DNA of 12,911 nucleotides, from assembly GCA_034437215.1 (NCBI GenBank), contig DAOTVC010000136.1, positions 1 to 12,911 of the forward strand, given 5' to 3'. Shown one piece after another: positions 7,078 through 12,911 of the stretch; the stretch's first letter is position 1; each line of letters starts with the position of its first letter. The notes under the pieces were generated by a model. The model was not told the DNA's origin, made no database searches, and worked only from the letters and a program-made list of their open reading frames with translations. Source of the stretch: DAOTVC01 sp034437215. GTDB lineage: Bacteria; Chloroflexota; Anaerolineae; B4-G1; SLSP01. The position numbers were made by a program, and so were the translations under genes.

Positions 7078-9873
7078 TCAGCTACCGACCTCCACGGCGG
7101 GGCGGGCCAGGACGACGTCCACGGGCAGCCCCCAGGTGGAGCCCCGCTCCACCTCGCCCACCTCGAAGCCCGCGTCCTCCAGCGCCCGCACCGGATGGAT
7201 GGGACGGCAGTCGACGTACTTGGGCAAGGTGCGGTGCACCCACTCGTAGAGCTCCACCACGAGTCCGCCCTCCCGCCGGGCGAGGGAGACCACGCAGAGG
7301 CGCCCCGAGGGGCGCAGGACCCGCCGGCACTCGGCGAGCACGTTGGGGATCTGCGGCGTGTCGAAGAGCTCCAGCGTGAAGCTCATGAAGAGGGCGTCGA
7401 GGCTCTCGTCCTCGAAGGGCAGCCGCGCCCCATCCCCCAGGAGGAGCGTCACCCGCTCCCTCACCCCCGCCTCGCGCAGCCGCTCCCGCGCCCGGGCGTG
7501 CATCCCCGGGGAGATATCGAGGCCGTAGACCCGGCCCGCCTCCCCCACGTCACGGGCCAGCGCCGCGAGGGCGTGCCCGGTCCCCGAACCCACCTCCAGC
7601 GCCCGCTCCCCGACCTGCACCTCCAGCAGCGCCAGCCCCTGCTCCCGGAACTCCTTCTCGCTCCCCTCCGCCAGGAGGTCGTACCAGCGGCTCAACCGAT
7701 CGTAGGCCTCCCGCGCCTCCTCCTTCGAGCGGGTCACCCGGGCCGGAGGGGTTCCCAGGCGGGACGCCCCGCCCCGCAGCTGCTGCCAGACGCGGTCCCA
7801 GTCCGGCGCCGCTCCTGCCCCGAGGGGGTGGGCGTAGACCTTGAGCAGGGCGCCCCAGCCCCGGCTGCTCCAGAAGCCGACGAGGCTCTCCTGCGCCGTC
7901 GGCACCACGGTCGCGGCGGCGCGCAGCCCCGCGTCCTGCAGGCGCTCCAGGAGCTCGACCAGGAGCTCGCTGCCCCAGTAGCGGCGGCGCCAGCGCTTGG
8001 CGACGTAGAGGACGACCACCTCCGCCGCATCCTCCAGGTGCCGGGCAGCGGCGACGCCCACCACCCGCCCCTCGACCTCGAGACAGAGGAGCGTCCCCCC
8101 CTCCAGGAGCGCATCCCAATCCACCCCCTCACAGGGCAGGGCCGCCAGCGCCTCCCGGTCGGCAGAGCGAGCCTCCCGGATGAAGGGGACGGCGCCCGCC
8201 ACGGGCCTGCCGCGCAGCTTGCGGCGCAGGGCGGCGACGGCGCCGGGCACGACGGGCGCCACCATGGCAGCCAGGACGACGAGGCCCGAGACGACGAAGT
8301 AGGGGTCGTCGGAGCGCAGGAGGGGCAGGGCCCCCAGGCCGGCGTTGTAGACGAAGTGAGCCATGATCGCCGTGGTCAGGTCGAACTTGAGGAAGAAGAG
8401 CCCCTCCAGCAGAACGGCGACCAGCGTCAGCTCGAGACCGCGGAGGTAGAAGGGATCGCGGACGTAGCTCAGGTGGGCGAAGCCCCAGAGCGCGCCGGGA
8501 ATCAGGAGGGCCAGGGCGACGCTGAGCCCCTTGGGCAGCCGCAGCAGCTTGTGGGTGAGCCAGAGGAAGGCGGAGATACCCACCAGGCGGAAGAGGAGCT
8601 CCTCCGTCATGGCGGGGACGATGCCCGACTCGAGGGCGCTGAGGAAGGGGAGGGGCGTGGCGTAGGCGTAGGTGTAGTCGGGGGAGAGGGGGGTCCAGCC
8701 GCCGAAGAGCTCCGTAGCGATGAGGTAGAAGAGGACGAGATAACCGCCCATCATGAAGCCCAGCATCAGCCCGCGCCACGCCGAGCGCGCCAGCGTGTAC
8801 CAGCGGTCACCCCGCCGCGAGAGGACGCGATCCTGCCGGGGCCAGACCCGCTGGCTGAGCCACTGCCCGCCGATCCAGAGAAAGGCGACCAGGAAGGCGT
8901 TCACGAAGACCAGCAGCAGGGTCACCATCCCCTGCTGGAGCCAGAAGATCAGGTAATCCTGGGTGGTGGAGTAGCCGCTCTTGGCGAGGGGCAGCTCGTT
9001 CAGCCCCGCCGCCAGCGTCACCCCCATCACCAGGAGCAGCGGGAGGAAGAGGGAGGACCAGGAGATGGTGAAGTTCATGCGCGACTTCATCACCGCCACC
9101 GCTCCGATCGCCACGAAGAGGAAGAGACCGCCGATGAAGCTGAGATTGTTGATGAAACCGGCGACGTTTTGCTGCTCGGCGAATTCGCGCGTGAAGGCCT
9201 CGGGCACCTTGAGCCAGTAGTCGTAGCCGCCGACCTCCCCACCCTGCACGGTGACGCTCAACCGCAGCTGGCTCTCACCCACGTCCCACTCCGGGCGCTT
9301 CCACTCGAAGGCGTGATCGATCCGCCCGCCCGGACGCTCCTCGCTGGAAGCGCTGATCTCCTCCCAAGCCTCGAGATCCCAGCCCCGCGCCTCCTGCAGA
9401 TAGGCGTGGGCCAGCGCCCGCGCCTCCTCCTCGGAGAGAGCGGCGCCCGCCTCGTCCTCCAGGACGACGTGCCGCCAGCCCACGACCCGGCCGTCGGGCA
9501 GGAGATCGAGGGAGAACTCCTCCTTCTGCAGCGGGCGGAACCAGCGCGCGTGCCAGTACCAGACGGGCACCCGTCCCTCCTCGAGCAGCGCGATGGTCTC
9601 CGGCACGCCCAGCTGGCGCTGCAGGTAGATGGACGACCAGAAGCTGCGCCGGAAGGTGAGGACGAACTCGTAATCGGGCGCCTCGTGGCCCTGCTCCTCG
9701 AGAGCCTCCCGGGCCCGCTCCGCCAACTCCTCCCGGGAGAGGGCCAGGTCGAGGGCCGCCGAGGGGAAGGCCCGGTCGTAGAAGGCGAGGAAGAGCACGA
9801 GCCCCAGCACGCCCAAGAGCGTGATGAGGAGCTCGGTGCGCCAGGACGGTAAGTGGGAGGTTCGAGAATTCAT
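7078..9873 (-). CDS. CPBP membrane protease - GNAT - SAM methyltransferase fusion
   Basis: 931 residues in one uninterrupted frame. Residues 13-31 are a membrane anchor and 35-235 a soluble extracytoplasmic-looking part with PepSY-like features (D-G-R-V-V-G-W at 127-133, S-E-E-E-A-R-A-L-A at 147-155). About eight further helices (243-549) form a CPBP/CAAX-protease-like (Abi) domain with all three motifs: E-E-L-L-F-R (E424, E425, R429), W-G-F-A-H (H467) and H-F-V-Y-N (H506, N510). Residues 562-680 resemble a GNAT acyltransferase, with a degenerate acyl-CoA loop R-R-R-Y-W-G-S at 629-635 and F-W-S-S-R-G-W at 667-673. Residues 715-925 are a UbiE-type methyltransferase: Y-D-R-L-S-R-W-Y-D at 724-732, motif I ALEVGSGTGHALAAL at 758-772, acidic D786, G-D-G-A-R-L-P-F at 813-820. 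The start has AAGGAG 4 nt upstream. I find no ribosome site for a separate methyltransferase start (nearest candidate GTG, V713). Substrates are unknown. Confidence 0.85.
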   Translation of the reverse strand: MNSRTSHLPSWRTELLITLLGVLGLVLFLAFYDRAFPSAALDLALSREELAERAREALEEQGHEAPDYEFVLTFRRSFWSSIYLQRQLGVPETIALLEEGRVPVWYWHARWFRPLQKEEFSLDLLPDGRVVGWRHVVLEDEAGAALSEEEARALAHAYLQEARGWDLEAWEEISASSEERPGGRIDHAFEWKRPEWDVGESQLRLSVTVQGGEVGGYDYWLKVPEAFTREFAEQQNVAGFINNLSFIGGLFLFVAIGAVAVMKSRMNFTISWSSLFLPLLLVMGVTLAAGLNELPLAKSGYSTTQDYLIFWLQQGMVTLLLVFVNAFLVAFLWIGGQWLSQRVWPRQDRVLSRRGDRWYTLARSAWRGLMLGFMMGGYLVLFYLIATELFGGWTPLSPDYTYAYATPLPFLSALESGIVPAMTEELLFRLVGISAFLWLTHKLLRLPKGLSVALALLIPGALWGFAHLSYVRDPFYLRGLELTLVAVLLEGLFFLKFDLTTAIMAHFVYNAGLGALPLLRSDDPYFVVSGLVVLAAMVAPVVPGAVAALRRKLRGRPVAGAVPFIREARSADREALAALPCEGVDWDALLEGGTLLCLEVEGRVVGVAAARHLEDAAEVVVLYVAKRWRRRYWGSELLVELLERLQDAGLRAAATVVPTAQESLVGFWSSRGWGALLKVYAHPLGAGAAPDWDRVWQQLRGGASRLGTPPARVTRSKEEAREAYDRLSRWYDLLAEGSEKEFREQGLALLEVQVGERALEVGSGTGHALAALARDVGEAGRVYGLDISPGMHARARERLREAGVRERVTLLLGDGARLPFEDESLDALFMSFTLELFDTPQIPNVLAECRRVLRPSGRLCVVSLARREGGLVVELYEWVHRTLPKYVDCRPIHPVRALEDAGFEVGEVERGSTWGLPVDVVLARPAVEVGS

Positions 9874-9890
9874 GGGACTCCTTCAACACA

Positions 9891-9920
9891 GGGATTAGGG
9901 ATTGGGGATCAGGGATCAGG
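9891..9920. repeat. Heptamer tandem repeat GGGATYR, long copy
   Basis: GGGATTA, GGGATTG, GGGATCA, GGGATCA and a final GG, perfect 7-bp period, 18 bp upstream of the start codon of the fusion gene. Same unit as the short array at 2534-2554. Confidence 0.8.
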
Positions 9921-10114
9921 CACTGCTAACGCGGCCCTTGCCGGACCGATCCCCCCGTTGTTATGACCACTATCATTCTTACACTCAGATGGTGGGCGCA
10001 CGGCAGGTCTCCTTCCTAACAAGCCGTACGGATCGAAGACAAAGCCCTCAGAATGAGGGTATCACAACCCGGCGAATTTGAAAACTCGATGCCGTGAAGC
10101 AATCAGCAGCGCAG

Positions 10115-10122
10115 CCTGCTCC
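10115..10122. repeat. Left 8-bp direct repeat (putative target duplication)
   Basis: CCTGCTCC, identical to 10267-10274, immediately outside the inverted-repeat element. Confidence 0.6.
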
Positions 10123-10267
10123 TGTAGGGCTATCGCATTTAACGCTCGCAGCTCCGTCCCCGGGGCGTTTGGGCAAAAAAACGGGCTTTTGCGCTCCAGG
10201 CTTTACGCCAGACTCGCCCCCGAGACGGGGGCTACGAGCACTTTTCAGCCAAGGGCGATAGCCCTAC
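10123..10267. mobile_element. MITE-like inverted-repeat element, ~145 bp, no ORF
   Basis: Perfect 13-bp terminal inverted repeats GTAGGGCTATCGC (10124-10136) and GCGATAGCCCTAC (10255-10267). Inside is a second, imperfect inverted pair (gctcgcagctccgtc from 10144 against gacgggggctacgagc ending at 10240), a perfect hairpin GCCCCCG-AGA-CGGGGGC (10216-10232), the palindrome CCCCGGGG (10158-10165) and a central GCAAAA/TTTTGC pair (10173-10178 and 10187-10192). It is flanked by the 8-bp direct repeat CCTGCTCC. The element is too short to code for a transposase, so any movement would need one in trans. The right end lies 10 bp from the -35 box of the his promoter. Confidence 0.65.
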
Positions 10268-10274
10268 CTGCTCC
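10267..10274. repeat. Right 8-bp direct repeat (putative target duplication)
   Basis: CCTGCTCC, second copy. Its first base is shared with the last base of the inverted repeat, so the true duplication may be 7 or 8 bp. Confidence 0.55.
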
Positions 10275-10277
10275 CGT

Positions 10278-10305
10278 TTGACACCCCGTCACCTTCGGCT
10301 ACAAT
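10278..10305 (+). promoter_or_regulatory. his operon promoter
   Basis: TTGACA (10278-10283, full consensus -35), 16-bp spacer, TACAAT (10300-10305). The expected start of transcription is about 7 nt further, at 10311-10313, which coincides with the ATG of the leader peptide at 10312. Confidence 0.8.
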
Positions 10306-10311
10306 GAGCGC

Positions 10312-10404
10312 ATGGAAATCAATGTGACCGTCAGCCGCCGGCACCATCACGCCGCTCCGCTCTCCCGACTCGGGATATCGGGCGCCGTGCGCTGCGACAG
10401 GTAA
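10312..10404 (+). CDS. Histidine operon leader peptide (attenuation), probably leaderless
   Basis: A 30-codon ORF beginning M-E-I-N-V-T-V-S-R-R-H-H-H and ending V-R-C-D-R before TAA (10402-10404). Codons 11-13 (10342-10350) are three consecutive His codons, followed 79 bp later by a terminator and then hisD. This is the arrangement of a his attenuator: ribosome stalling at His codons when charged tRNA-His is scarce lets the operon be read. There is no ribosome binding site; the ATG is only 6 nt from the -10 box, so the mRNA most likely starts at the ATG itself. Three His is fewer than the seven in E. coli HisL, so the call rests on position as well as content. Confidence 0.75.
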   Translation: MEINVTVSRRHHHAAPLSRLGISGAVRCDR

Positions 10405-10441
10405 CCGTCACACCAGAAGGTCAACGACAGCCCCCCGGGTC
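10363..10441 (+). promoter_or_regulatory. Candidate antiterminator pairing of the his attenuator
   Basis: GACTCGGG (10367-10374) can pair with CCCGGGTC (10434-10441; eight pairs, one G-U), and GGGC (10380-10383) with GCCC (10430-10433). Together they would sequester the 5' arm of the terminator. The upstream strand lies inside the leader ORF after the His codons and can also fold locally as TCCCG-ACT-CGGGA (10363-10375). Found by eye; no energies were computed. Confidence 0.5.
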
Positions 10442-10458
10442 AATCCGGGGGGCTTTTT
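10429..10458 (+). terminator. his attenuator terminator
   Basis: Perfect 10-bp stem AGCCCCCCGG / CCGGGGGGCT (10429-10438 and 10445-10454), loop GTCAAT, T-run 10454-10458. It sits between the leader peptide stop and hisD, with no other gene to end, so its role must be regulatory. Confidence 0.9.
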
Positions 10459-10488
10459 GTTGTCCCCACACACCTTTGGGAGGTAGCG

Positions 10489-11841
10489 ATGTTAGAGATC
10501 TACGACGACCTGGATGTAGCCCGCCGCACGCTGCTGCGGCGCCGGACAATGTCGACGGCGGAGGAGGTCCCCCCCGTCGTCCGGGAGGGGATCGAGAGGG
10601 TCTTCGGCGAACCCCTCACGCCCGAGGAGGCGGTGGCCCGGCTCCTCGAGGCGGTCAGAGAGGGGGGCGACGAGGCCCTGCGGACGTGGACAGAGCGCAT
10701 CGACGGGGTGCGCCTCGATGCCCTGGAGGTGCCCCGCAGGGAGTGGGAGCGAGCTTACGCGGCGCTCGATCCTGAGCTGCGCGAGGCCCTGGAGGTCGCC
10801 GCAGGGCGCATCCGCGCCTTCCACGCCCGCCAGCCCATCCCCTCGTGGACGACGGAAGAGCTGGGCGGCAGGCTGGGCCAGCGGGTGACCGCGGTGCAGC
10901 GGGCGGGCGTCTACGTCCCCGGCGGCACCGCCCCCCTCCCCTCCTCGCTGCTGATGACGGCGATCCCCGCGCAGGTGGCGGGCGTGGAGGAGATCGTCGT
11001 CTGCACGCCGCCGGGCAGGCCCGGGGGTGCGGTGAGCGACGCCATCCTGGCAGCGGCCCAGATCGTGGGGGTCGACCGCGTCTTCCGGCTGGGAGGCGCC
11101 CTCGCCGTCGCCGCCCTGGCCTTCGGCACGGAGAGCGTGCCCGCCGTCGACAAGGTGGTCGGCGCCGGGGGGCTCTTCACCACCGTGGCGAAGCGCCGGG
11201 TCTACGGCATCGTGGGATTGGACGGCCTGGCAGGCCCCACCGAGACGGTGGTCATCGCCGACGACTCCGCCGACCCGGCCTGGGTCGCCGCCGACCTCCT
11301 CGCGCAGGCCGAGCACGACGTCCTGGCGACGGCCCTGCTCCTCACCCCCTCCCGCGCTCTCGCCCAGAGGGTCCAGGCGGAGGTGGCGAGGGCGCTGGAG
11401 AGGCTGAGCCGCCGCGAGGTGCTCGAGCGCTCCCTGACGGGGCAGAGCGGCATCGTCCTCACCCCCGACCTGGAGACGGCGGTCCGTCTCGCCGACGCCT
11501 TCGCCCCCGAGCACCTCTGCCTCTCCGTCGAGGCGCCGGAGCGCTGGGTCCCCCAGATCCGCAACGCCGGCGGGCTCTTCATGGGCGAGACCTCCTGCGA
11601 GGTGCTGGGCGACTACGTCGCCGGCCCCAGCCACGTCATGCCGACGGGGGGCACGGCCCGCTTCGCCTCGCCCGTCAACGTCCTCGACTTCGTCAAGATC
11701 TCCAGCATCGTGGCGCTGGACGAGGAGACGGCCCGCTCCCTGGCCCCCATCGCCGCCCGCATCGCCCGGGCCGAGTCCCTCACCGCCCACGCCGCGGCCG
11801 CCGCAGCCCGTGGGACCCCGCCAGAGGAGGTAAGGTCATGA
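10489..11841 (+). CDS. hisD: Histidinol dehydrogenase
   Basis: 450 residues, the usual HisD length or slightly more. The enzyme oxidises L-histidinol to L-histidine in two NAD-dependent steps, the last of the pathway, in the cytosol. Zn ligands are present: Q273 and H276 in AQAEHD, D375 in G-D-Y-V-A-G-P-S-H, H434 in T-A-H-A. The catalytic pair E341-H342 stands in F-A-P-E-H-L, and substrate residue E429 in A-E-S-L-T-A-H. Y142 in V-Y-V-P-G-G matches an NAD-contact Tyr. Odd: the GGAQA block reads G-G-A-L-A (L205) and GPGN reads G-A-G-G (G228), so two residues that contact NAD in the E. coli enzyme (Q188 and N211, from memory) are replaced. GPSE reads G-P-T-E. The ATG has GGGAGG 5 nt upstream. 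First structural gene of the operon; its TGA overlaps the hisC ATG. HisD-like dehydrogenases of sulfonate metabolism are an alternative, but the His leader and hisC argue against it. Confidence 0.93.
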   Translation: MLEIYDDLDVARRTLLRRRTMSTAEEVPPVVREGIERVFGEPLTPEEAVARLLEAVREGGDEALRTWTERIDGVRLDALEVPRREWERAYAALDPELREALEVAAGRIRAFHARQPIPSWTTEELGGRLGQRVTAVQRAGVYVPGGTAPLPSSLLMTAIPAQVAGVEEIVVCTPPGRPGGAVSDAILAAAQIVGVDRVFRLGGALAVAALAFGTESVPAVDKVVGAGGLFTTVAKRRVYGIVGLDGLAGPTETVVIADDSADPAWVAADLLAQAEHDVLATALLLTPSRALAQRVQAEVARALERLSRREVLERSLTGQSGIVLTPDLETAVRLADAFAPEHLCLSVEAPERWVPQIRNAGGLFMGETSCEVLGDYVAGPSHVMPTGGTARFASPVNVLDFVKISSIVALDEETARSLAPIAARIARAESLTAHAAAAAARGTPPEEVRS

Positions 11842-12911
11842 AGATCGAAGCGCTGATCCGCCCGGACGTCGATTCGCTAGAGGGCTACGCACCGGGTGAG
11901 CCCTCGGAGGCGCTCGCCCGTCGTCTGGAGCAGGCGCCCGACACGGTGATCAAGCTGGACGCCAACGAGAACCCCTACGGGGCGCCTCCCGGCGTCCTCG
12001 AGAGGCTCGCCGCTCTCCCCGCCGTCCACCTCTACCCGGACCAGCAGAGCCGGGCCCTCAGGGAGGCCCTCGCGACCTTCACCGGCGTGCCCGCCGATCT
12101 CCTCCTCGCCGGTGCGGGCTCGGACGAGCTGATCGCCACCCTCTGCCGGCTCTTCCTGACGGGCGGGGGCGCGGCGCTGAACTGCCCCCCCACCTTCAGC
12201 ATGTACCCCTTCTTCATCCGGGAGGCGGGGGGACGGGTGATCGACATCCCCCGCCGGGAGGACTTCTCCCTGGACCTGGAGGCCATCGAGCAGGCTGTGG
12301 AGCGGGAGAGGCCGCGCCTCCTCTTCCTCGCCTCACCCAACAACCCCGACGGGAGCCGGCTGCCCGATGAGGCCCTGGAGCGCCTCCTGGCCCTCCCCCT
12401 CGTCGTCGTGGTGGACGAGGCCTACGTCGAGTTCTCCGATCACGAGAGCCGCATCACCCAGGTGCCCGAGCGGGAGAACCTGGTCGTGCTGCGCACCTTC
12501 AGCAAGTGGGCAGGGCTGGCGGGGCTGCGCGTGGGCTACGGCGCCTTCCCCGCCGCCCTCGTCCCCTACCTCTGGCGCCTGAAGGAGCCCTACACCGTCT
12601 CCGTCGCCGCCTCCGCCGCGGCCCTCGCCGTCCTGGAGCGCCCCGACTACCTGCCGCGGCAGCGCGCCCGCATCGCCGCCGAGCGGCGCCGCCTCACCGA
12701 GGGTCTCGACGCCCTGCCCGGACTGCAACCCTACCCCTCGGAGGCGAACTTCGTCCTCTGCCGGGTGGATCCGGAGGTGGAGAGGGCCGGCGCCCTCAGG
12801 CGAGCGCTGGAGGAGGAGGGCATCCTCGTGCGGGGGTACGGGCCGGGCGCGCTCGAGAACTCCCTGCGCATCGCCGTCGGGCGCCCCGACCAGGTCGACG
12901 CGCTTCTGGAG
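11838..12911 (+). CDS. hisC: Histidinol-phosphate aminotransferase, 3' end cut
   Basis: 358 residues visible and still open at the window edge; HisC is usually about 350-370 residues, so only a few are missing. A PLP-dependent fold-type I aminotransferase that converts imidazole-acetol phosphate and glutamate to histidinol phosphate. Motifs: D-A-N-E-N-P-Y-G at 41-48, Y-P-D at 66-68, A-G-A-G-S-D-E-L at 91-98, S-P-N-N-P-D-G at 166-172, D-E-A-Y at 193-196, the PLP lysine K223 in T-F-S-K-W-A-G-L-A-G-L-R (R231 phosphate contact), and R344 in S-L-R-I-A-V-G for the substrate. The ATG lies in an ATGA overlap with the hisD stop and has AGAGGAGG (11823-11830) 7 nt upstream, so translation is coupled. 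Other aminotransferases share the fold; the operon and the HisC-like N-terminus make HisC by far the best call. Confidence 0.93.
   Translation, partial: MKIEALIRPDVDSLEGYAPGEPSEALARRLEQAPDTVIKLDANENPYGAPPGVLERLAALPAVHLYPDQQSRALREALATFTGVPADLLLAGAGSDELIATLCRLFLTGGGAALNCPPTFSMYPFFIREAGGRVIDIPRREDFSLDLEAIEQAVERERPRLLFLASPNNPDGSRLPDEALERLLALPLVVVVDEAYVEFSDHESRITQVPERENLVVLRTFSKWAGLAGLRVGYGAFPAALVPYLWRLKEPYTVSVAASAAALAVLERPDYLPRQRARIAAERRRLTEGLDALPGLQPYPSEANFVLCRVDPEVERAGALRRALEEEGILVRGYGPGALENSLRIAVGRPDQVDALLE

Larger units (their letters stand above)
9874..10311. other. 438-bp intergenic region between fusion gene and his leader
   Basis: The region separates divergent genes. From left to right it holds the ribosome binding site of the fusion gene, the heptamer array, about 120 bp with nothing I can name, a small hairpin CCCTCA-GAA-TGAGGG (10045-10059) without a T-run, the inverted-repeat element (10123-10267) and the his promoter. 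A convincing promoter for the fusion gene was not found by eye. Confidence 0.6.

Noticed and set aside
7690..7760. Possible separate start for the methyltransferase part of the fusion (GTG for V713)
   Set aside because: No ribosome binding site precedes it and the frame is continuous with the GNAT-like domain; one long protein is simpler.
7006..9852. A 948-codon open frame on the + strand opposite the fusion gene
   Set aside because: It is rich in H, P, Q, R and E with no recognisable domain, and is the GC-driven mirror of the minus-strand gene, which has three intact enzyme domains.
9958..9985. Promoter-like TTGTTA, 16 bp, TACACT on the + strand
   Set aside because: No gene follows within 300 bp and the his promoter downstream is much better; may be chance in an A+T-richer stretch.
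9909..10001. 30-codon minus-strand ORF (GTG start) with AAGGAG upstream, before the fusion gene
   Set aside because: The ribosome site is good, but the peptide has no features, runs into the heptamer repeat and has no coding signal beyond the site itself.
10045..10059. Hairpin CCCTCA-GAA-TGAGGG
   Set aside because: No T-run on either strand and no gene ends next to it, so it is not a terminator; too short to name as a repeat.
10492..11790. A 432-codon open frame on the - strand opposite hisD
   Set aside because: Shadow of hisD; no domain and no ribosome site.
1..12911. CRISPR arrays, tRNA or rRNA genes, transposase or phage genes
   Set aside because: No spaced direct repeats of CRISPR size, no cloverleaf or T-arm sequence, and no transposase, integrase or phage domains were seen on either strand.

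Overview
The window is GC-rich, densely coding DNA carrying six protein genes and one leader peptide. It is probably from a member of the Chloroflexota. That assignment rests on the large DUF11-repeat surface protein with an internal Y-L-P-L-V motif, the many short tandem repeats between genes, and the type of stand-alone genes present; no rRNA or other taxonomic marker is in the window, so it stays an inference.

Layout. (1) 1-2525 (+): the 3' part of an exported protein made of DUF11 repeats with a CARDB-like C-terminus, closed by a good intrinsic terminator. (2) 2735-3538 (+): a protein-L-isoaspartate O-methyltransferase with a lipoprotein signal peptide, behind its own promoter. (3) 9873-3502 (-): three genes in one direction. 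First is a very unusual 931-residue fusion of a CPBP (CAAX-protease-like) membrane protease, a GNAT-like domain and a UbiE-type methyltransferase. After a 185-bp gap holding an octamer repeat come an ARH3-like ADP-ribosylglycohydrolase and, overlapping it by 23 nt, a polytopic membrane protein with a spermidine-synthase-like core. The last gene runs tail-to-tail into the isoaspartate methyltransferase gene with a 37-nt overlap. (4) 9874-10311: an intergenic region with a heptamer tandem repeat and a ~145-bp inverted-repeat element flanked by an 8-bp direct repeat, which looks like a non-autonomous mobile element inserted next to the his promoter. (5) 10278-12911 (+): the start of a histidine operon: a strong promoter, a probably leaderless 30-residue leader peptide with three consecutive His codons, a terminator/antiterminator pair, hisD, and hisC (4-nt overlap with hisD; cut by the window end).

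The his operon is the only clear pathway: HisC and HisD catalyse late steps of histidine synthesis, and the leader is consistent with classical ribosome-mediated attenuation. The minus-strand genes are not a recognised system. They combine membrane proteolysis, acyl transfer, methyl transfer and ADP-ribose removal, which suggests modification or signalling, but no substrate can be read from the sequence. The points most worth following up are the triple-domain fusion, the leaderless his attenuator, the inserted element beside the his promoter, the loss of both NAD-contact residues in HisD, and the lipoprotein form of the isoaspartate methyltransferase.
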